Positions 60,760 through 64,000 of a DNA stretch of 64,000 bases are shown here, piece by piece (within the stretch, counting starts at the first letter, position 1; the number at the start of each line of letters is the position of its first letter). The DNA is from Aquilaria yunnanensis (Eukaryota > Streptophyta > Magnoliopsida > Malvales > Thymelaeaceae). A program made the position numbers and the translations under genes. The stretch is taken from contig CM077593.1 of the NCBI GenBank assembly GCA_039654915.1, positions 114,625,413 through 114,689,412 on the forward strand, read 5' to 3'. The notes under the pieces were generated by a model, which was given only the letters and a program-made list of their open reading frames with translations, had not been told where the DNA came from and did not search any database.

Positions 60760-60980
60760 AACTGATACTTTTATTATTCGTAATAATTAATTTATAATTT
60801 TATTTTTTAAAAAAATTATTATAAAAATAAATATTTTATATGAAAATGAAACTTTAAATATTATAGTTTTTAAATATTATTTTTTTGAATATTTTCAATA
60901 CATATTAATATAAATATGTTTAATTCAAACTTTAGTTAAAAAAGATAAAAATGTCTATTAATACAAAACAGAGGGAGTAA
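60760..60980. mobile_element. Stowaway-type right end (fragment)
   Basis: It ends aaaacagagggagtaatag, the inverted Stowaway terminus followed by TA. No matching left terminus. Confidence 0.4.
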
Positions 60981-63336
60981 TAGGCTTTTTATTTATAAAA
61001 ATTTAAAGCTGAAGTAACGATGGTCTAATTTGTGTCTTACTTCTACGCGCGAAATTACATCGCTATCATTCTTAAACTCTCAAATCTCCTGCATGTCCAT
61101 CTATTTCATGTATCATCTCAAGAAACGCATGCTCCCTTACCTTCCGACACCCTATCCGCCGCCGCCTTCCACTTCATCGCCGCCCCATTTCGTCATCATC
61201 GGCGTCGCCAGCCACCAGCGATCTTGCCTCGTTTGTCGCTCCCTGACGTCACTCATCAACGACGCCAAATCGATCGAAGATTCGCAATCATCGTCCCTTT
61301 ACCGTAATCGAATCATGCCTACATTGTCCCGTTGGTCGCTAGCCACTGACGAAGCTAGCCTAGGTTGTTGCACGCTTGATTTGCTTCTGACCGTTTGGGT
61401 CGAAGCGTTTGGAGAAGAAACCGCGACCCGCCAGCGCAAAGATCCGTTCAACAAAACCATTTTCCTGAACTTAGGGGAAAAAAAACTCCAAACTTGGTCC
61501 TTTTGCTTTTCTTGAATTCTTATTTTTATCATTAATAATTTGGATTTTCAGTTTAGTCACTCTGACAGTTTTTATTCATTTTATTGCAGTCCTTTAAGTT
61601 TTTCCAAGTCTACGTATATGTATACATATGAAAAATGATATAAAATTATAAACATATAGAAATAATATAGGAACAATTTTAATATGACATTATAGAATAG
61701 ATAAATATACAAAGAGAAATTGTACTTACATATAATTACATATGTACAAAAGAATAAACTCATTTGTACAAATAACATCAAATACATTATTATTCATAAG
61801 TAAAACTCTATTCACTTACATATCTGTGACATATTTCTATTCATCTTTGTACTTTATGTGTTACATGTTTTGTACATATTTATTATTTGTTTTATATATC
61901 AAGTTTCATACACATTTATCATCTAATTTATGTATATCTCCAATTTCGGTGAGAAGTGAGATTTAATGCATTTACGCATGATTTTTTACTATTAATAATA
62001 TATCTATAATCTCATTTGTACATATGTCACAAATTATCTGTACAGATCCCCCACTTCCTCTATACATTGAATTTGTACATTTGACTTGTACTAACCTCCA
62101 ATGTTGGGGCATAGAATTTAATGTATTCATATTTTTTTATACTATAAATAATAATATTGGAATATATATATATAAGAGATATAGAGCACATTTGACTTAC
62201 CTCCTGAGGTACGTGAAATTCGAGCAAGCTTAATTATACAAAATTATTTTATTTTTTGTCTACATCTTCTTCTAAAAGGTAGCACTCTAGTTTTTTTATT
62301 ATCACTTAAAATAAAACCATTTTAAAAATACTAAATGTTTCTATAAACTTTTCAAATTAATGTTTCTATAAACTTTTCACATTCTCCAAAGTTATTAAAA
62401 TAAACACTTTAAATTATTTAACAATGTTATCCGTCAAGTCAACTGGAATTTCAAAATGGTAAAGTGTGTATTATAAAATCAATTTTTTTCTAAACAATAA
62501 TGGAATACTTGTGCCGCCAGTTAACTTTTCACCAAGGATTTAATCATTTTTTTTTCAGTTTGTTTTACATTTTTGTAAACATTATGGAATAATTGTGCGG
62601 TATTATAAAATCTTCCTGCGTTGGAAAGTAAGCTACCAGAATTGTATAGAATTGAACCGAAAACACAACATGCAAACTTATTGCAGAGAGCTAGGCCATT
62701 CACCTAACGGTTTAATATTTTTTAACAATATTAATAAATTATCATAATTTTTTTTTTCTAAATGGAATTAAAAGTTCTGTACACTAGCTAGTCCGGTCAC
62801 AGGATTACAGTCATGAACCTGCAAATTCCGAGTGATTTATTATAGAAAACACCGGTGCCCATGTTAAAATTCCTAAAATCGTTATTTTGGCTTTTTAGAT
62901 TATCGAGTTTCAAAATTTTTTTTGTAATTTGAGTATTAAAAAAGAATATATAAATAGAATTAACTAATAGGTCCTATTTTTTAAAAATCTCATCATGTGT
63001 ATGATACTTTTCTGAGTACGAAATGGGTCCTTATAATAGAGAGGCACATAGATTGAAAAAAAAAAAATCTTAAATCATTTGAGAAAGACAAATCGTAAAG
63101 ATTATGTAAGGCAGTACTATATATTCAGTAATCTCTATAATTAAGAAAAATAATGATGTTCTCCAAATAACTAGAAGAGTACCATAAATCAAATGGGCCC
63201 TCTTAGAAGCCAGACGGGAGCGTGCCAAAAGTCAAATGGGCCGCCTAGACGACCCCCATCTATGCATTCGTAATCTTCTCCATCAGCTTTATATGTTGCG
63301 CACTTGATATCCGAATCCTCACCAGTCATCTGCAAT
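60981..63336. other. Intergenic; GC-rich island at 61,040-61,500
   Basis: The island at 61,040-61,500 has a 161-aa plus frame and an overlapping 91-aa frame. Neither resembles a known family and no splice context supports a gene. The rest is AT-rich with (atgt)n-like stretches (61,610-61,990). Possibly captured DNA in an unidentified transposon. Confidence 0.4.
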
Positions 63337-64000
63337 TAGAGGTGGGAGGTGGGCCGGGTTGGCACGGACCGAACCGGAACCGCCCCACTAGTCAAACATG
63401 TACTGGGAAAAGTCCGTAATATTATAGGCCGAGTATGGGCCCAATAGGAGAAGGGAGATGTAAAAAAGACCGGCCCGGACCAGACGAAGCCTAGAAACCG
63501 GACTGGACCGCCCCGCTCCGCTTGGCGCCGCAATGGCTCCCTGCTGCCAGTAACGTTAACTTGCGAATTTTTTTTTTAAAAAGGGCTAATTACACAGTAG
63601 GCCCTCCAACAGGTTTCTGCTCTATTTTAGCCCCCAAAATTTCATTTTTGCCTATTCCAACAACTAAATTTCAAGGACTTTTTGGTCAAACTAATTTTTC
63701 CCCTCCCCCTATAAATACCAATGCCATTTTCACTCAATCCTCACACAATCACTCAATCTCTCTTCTTCATCTACTATATTCTCTCAACCATTCTCCTTAT
63801 TTTATTAATCTCTTCCAAATCTCTTACTAATCTCTCCCTAATATCTTCATAATCCTCTCTTAATTTTGCATTAATCACTACTATTAGTACGTGAGGCATG
63901 ACTTCAAAAGGAAAGGGGAAGTCAACAGATAGTTCATCTTCCCGCAACACCGGCCTCCGAGTCTTGTTCCGTCGCCGATCTCAGCCCGCTGATAAAGGCA
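63337..64000 (+). mobile_element. Left end of a probable hAT element, cut by the window
   Basis: TAGAGGTGGGAGGTGGGCCG resembles hAT termini, followed by dense gaccgg/ccggcc/cggacc subterminal motifs to 63,520. Then come a TATA-like ctataaata at 63,710 and a pyrimidine-rich leader. The right end and TSD are outside the window, so the class is not proven. Confidence 0.4.
63898..64000 (+). CDS. Start of an unidentified protein, truncated by window end
   Basis: The ATG at 63898 opens a frame reading MTSKGKGKSTDSSSSRNTGL and onward, serine- and arginine-rich, still open at the window edge. It follows a plausible TATA box by ~190 bp. The position suggests a hAT transposase N-terminus, but 34 residues are too few to identify it. 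Confidence 0.35.
   Translation, partial: MTSKGKGKSTDSSSSRNTGLRVLFRRRSQPADKG

Noticed and set aside
61030..61515. 161-aa plus-strand frame
   Set aside because: No family resemblance; an overlapping second frame is equally open, and the neighbourhood is transposon-like. Noted only as a GC-rich island.

Overview
This window is nuclear DNA of a flowering plant, most likely a eudicot: it is AT-rich, the genes carry many short AT-rich GT-AG introns, and every conserved protein that can be assembled is a plant housekeeping protein. Three of the five genes (sphingosine kinase SPHK1, anaphase-promoting complex subunit APC4, riboflavin kinase/FMN phosphatase FMN/FHY) match, as recalled, a cluster on Arabidopsis chromosome 4 (about At4g21470 to At4g21540, with APC4 and SPHK1 adjacent there too). 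I read this as conserved microsynteny.

Layout. 1-2,700: tandem repeats interrupted by a LINE tail, then featureless DNA. 2,732-7,316: SPHK1, minus strand, 10 exons, 489 aa. 8,890-18,940: APC4, minus strand, 19 exons, 777 aa, with several small insertions in its introns, a solo-LTR candidate and a 164-bp duplication that copies part of an exon. 18,941-19,400: APC4 upstream region with an E2F-type site and a G-box. 19,561-20,206: non-autonomous hAT element. 20,215-34,900: AT-rich intergenic DNA with a LINE tail, a ~92-bp tandem repeat, a TIR-bounded element carrying a piece of an HSPRO-type gene, and a head-to-head MITE pair.

34,990-47,880: two diverged copies of one block in direct orientation. 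Transposons have filled them independently: a long-TIR Mutator-like element with a hAT nested in it and a Pack-MULE carrying a clathrin-adaptor (ANTH) fragment in copy 1; a nearly complete 3.56-kb hAT with transposase, a MITE and a small hAT in copy 2. Aligning the copies exposes some insertion sites. Copy 2 ends directly in front of the riboflavin kinase gene.

47,939-57,519: three plus-strand genes: FMN/FHY (10 exons, 383 aa), an hnRNP U-like protein with SPRY and P-loop kinase-like domains (9 exons, 625 aa), and a single-exon acidic membrane protein of unknown function. 58,466-60,678: Helitron-type sequence with two 3' termini. The last ~660 bases look like the left end of another hAT running out of the window.

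The genes do not form a pathway: they are sphingolipid signalling, cell-cycle ubiquitination, flavin cofactor synthesis, probable RNA biology and an unknown. I see no new defence or metabolic system. The notable content is the nested and gene-capturing transposons and the duplicated block. Exon boundaries were set by hand from GT-AG sites, phase continuity and remembered family sequence. Reading frame closes in all three long genes.
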